Below, in pieces: positions 32,779-33,720 of a stretch of 33,720 bases of DNA. Every line of letters starts with the position of its first letter. The stretch's first letter is position 1. Origin of the DNA: UBA6019 sp035535055. Lineage in GTDB: Bacteria > Chloroflexota > Dormibacteria > Dormibacterales > Dormibacteraceae. The notes beneath the pieces are model-generated. The model saw nothing but the letters and a program-made list of their open reading frames with translations, was not told the origin of the DNA and made no database searches. The stretch is taken from assembly GCA_035535055.1 (NCBI GenBank), contig DATLQT010000013.1, positions 1 through 33,720 on the forward strand, given 5' to 3'. The translations under genes and the position numbers were made by a program.

Positions 32779-32807
32779 AGACTAGATCATCAAGCGGCTC
32801 ACTTCAA
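32779..32807 (-). promoter_or_regulatory. -35/-10 promoter of the tandem-domain gene
   Basis: On the minus strand TTGAAG (32807-32802) and TAGTCT (32784-32779) are spaced by exactly 17 bp, with a leader of about 35 nt and the AGGAGG site. Confidence 0.55.
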
Positions 32808-32902
32808 GGCCTACCTTCCGTTCGCTGGGAGTTCGAGCTAACCGACCTTTCAGCCCCTTCCGGGGTATCCGCCGATCCGGTGTGGATCGTGCGAAGTCGT
32901 GC

Positions 32903-32908
32903 TACGTT
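32903..32908 (+). promoter_or_regulatory. Leaderless-type -10 box of toxin-antitoxin operon 3
   Basis: TACGTT lies 10 nt before GTG 32919, as in operon 1. Confidence 0.5.
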
Positions 32909-32918
32909 GTGCGCCACC

Positions 32919-33331
32919 GTGGCACGAGAGCATCTTTCGATCCGCATCGACAGCGAAACGCGACGGGAGCTCGAGCGTGAGGCCGCCCGACGTGGAACCC
33001 CCAGACGACCCTAGCGGAGTCTCTGCTCCGAGAGGCGGTGAGGATGACCTCCCACCCGGGAATCACCTTCCGTGAGAGTCCTGTCGGCCGGCGGGCGGGC
33101 GTCATCGGCGGGCCCGACGTGTGGGAGGTGATCGAGGTTTGGAACGACAACGACCGCGATGCCGCCGCCACCGCGGCGGCGATCAGCCTCCCAGTCGGCC
33201 TCGTCGACGCCGCCATCGGCTACTACCTCGACCAGGCGACGGAGATCGACGCCTGGATCCAGCGCAACCGCGAACAGGGTGCTGACGCCGAGGCAGCCTG
33301 GCGACGCCGGCAGCCGCCGAACAAACCGTGA
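32919..33331 (+). pseudogene. Antitoxin 3: RHH-DUF433-like, split by a one-base deletion
   Basis: The gene is the counterpart of 29314-29727 but 413 nt instead of 414. At about 33002 CCCAAGACG of copy 1 reads CCCAGACG. The frame after GTPRRP then meets TAG at 33012, leaving a 31-residue peptide with only part of the ribbon-helix-helix. The second half is still open from GTG 33038 to the stop at 33331 (97 residues, containing the DUF433-like HPGITFRESPVGRRAG and PDVWEVIEV) and keeps the GTGA overlap with the toxin. So either the antitoxin is lost or the DUF433 part alone is made by internal initiation. A sequencing or assembly error is also possible. Confidence 0.82.
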
Positions 33332-33690
33332 GGCTGCTGCTTGATGAGCACTTGGGCCCAACAATCGCTGAACAACTAGGACAGCTCGGGCACGACGTCG
33401 TTGCGGTTGCCGAGGTCGGCTTGCGCCAACAGCTCGATACCGAGGTGATGGCGTGGGCGGTGGGAGAAAGACGGGCGGTCGTGACGGCCAACTACCAAGA
33501 CTTCCGGCGTATCCACGATGTCTATCTCAGCCGCGGCGAACGCCATTTCGGCCCGGCCCTGGTGCCCCGCCGCTTTTCGCTTTCTCGAGACGGATTCGGT
33601 CGGCTAATCGAAACCTTGGATAGGTTCTTGACGGAGCACCCATCTGAACCGGCGGTCGAATCAGCGGAGGCCTGGCTGACCAACGACTGA
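33328..33690 (+). CDS. Toxin 3: DUF5615 PIN-like ribonuclease
   Basis: The protein has 120 residues from GTG 33328 and is very close to toxin 1 (shared LLLDEHL, GLRQQLD, MAWAVG, RRAVVTANYQDFRRI, RRFSLSRDGFGRLI). The acidic residues Asp6-Glu7, Asp37 and Asp58 are present, and the frame is intact to the TGA at 33690. The GTGA overlap couples it to the upstream antitoxin frame. It is thus a complete predicted toxin next to a broken antitoxin. Rescue could come from antitoxin 1 or from the remaining DUF433 part. The window ends 30 nt later. Confidence 0.83.
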   Translation: MRLLLDEHLGPTIAEQLGQLGHDVVAVAEVGLRQQLDTEVMAWAVGERRAVVTANYQDFRRIHDVYLSRGERHFGPALVPRRFSLSRDGFGRLIETLDRFLTEHPSEPAVESAEAWLTND

Positions 33691-33720
33691 AACGTTCCGC
33701 GGCACCTCTTCCTTACCAAC

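Overview
The window is one G+C-rich contig piece of about 33.7 kb. It has dense genes and short spacers. Many starts follow a TAnnnT-like -10 box by only 7-12 nt with no Shine-Dalgarno, so leaderless mRNAs look common; a minority of genes keep a clear AGGAGG-type site. Gene content (PspAB next to HtpX, sortase, tandem class A PBPs, DUF3048 lipoprotein, W-rich N-terminal membrane protein) suggests a deep-branching, actinobacterium- or Chloroflexota/Dormibacterota-like soil bacterium. That placement is inference from style and gene families, not a phylogeny.

Layout. 1-625 (minus) is the 5' part of a group II intron with the first 27 codons of its reverse transcriptase. 651-4282 carries a TPR protein, a K+ channel with RCK domain, a haloalkane dehalogenase-like hydrolase and a CDF metal transporter. 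4279-8565 (minus) holds a LysE exporter, a basic-tailed small protein, PspAB, HtpX, a secreted CAP protein and a YggT protein: an envelope-stress and surface group. 8737-14301 holds a sortase, a cupin, a small Cys protein and two translationally coupled class A PBPs. 14610-18850 holds a single-domain response regulator and hybrid-free histidine kinase pair, an exported propeller-like protein with an apparent CTG start, a thioesterase and a DinB-like protein. 18860-22550 holds an MFS exporter, a histidine phosphatase (again apparent CTG start) and oligoendopeptidase F. 22576-26454 is a three-gene molybdenum hydroxylase operon whose FAD subunit has the four-cysteine insert of 4-hydroxybenzoyl-CoA reductase. 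An EamA transporter and a DUF3048 lipoprotein follow.

From about 29.0 kb the character changes. Two direct copies of the 3' half of a selenocysteine tRNA (8-bp acceptor arm, long variable arm, TCA anticodon at the break point) bracket 2.3 kb. That segment contains two toxin-antitoxin operons and a decayed tyrosine integrase. Beyond it are a frameshifted membrane protein with two tandem beta-type domains and a third toxin-antitoxin operon closely similar to the first, whose antitoxin has a one-base deletion. A fragment of the tandem-domain gene is fused directly to the left tRNA copy. I read this as a remnant of repeated integration at a selC-type tRNA site. Its cargo is an RHH-DUF433-like antitoxin with a DUF5615 PIN-like toxin, in three paralogous modules, and this is the most interesting part of the window.
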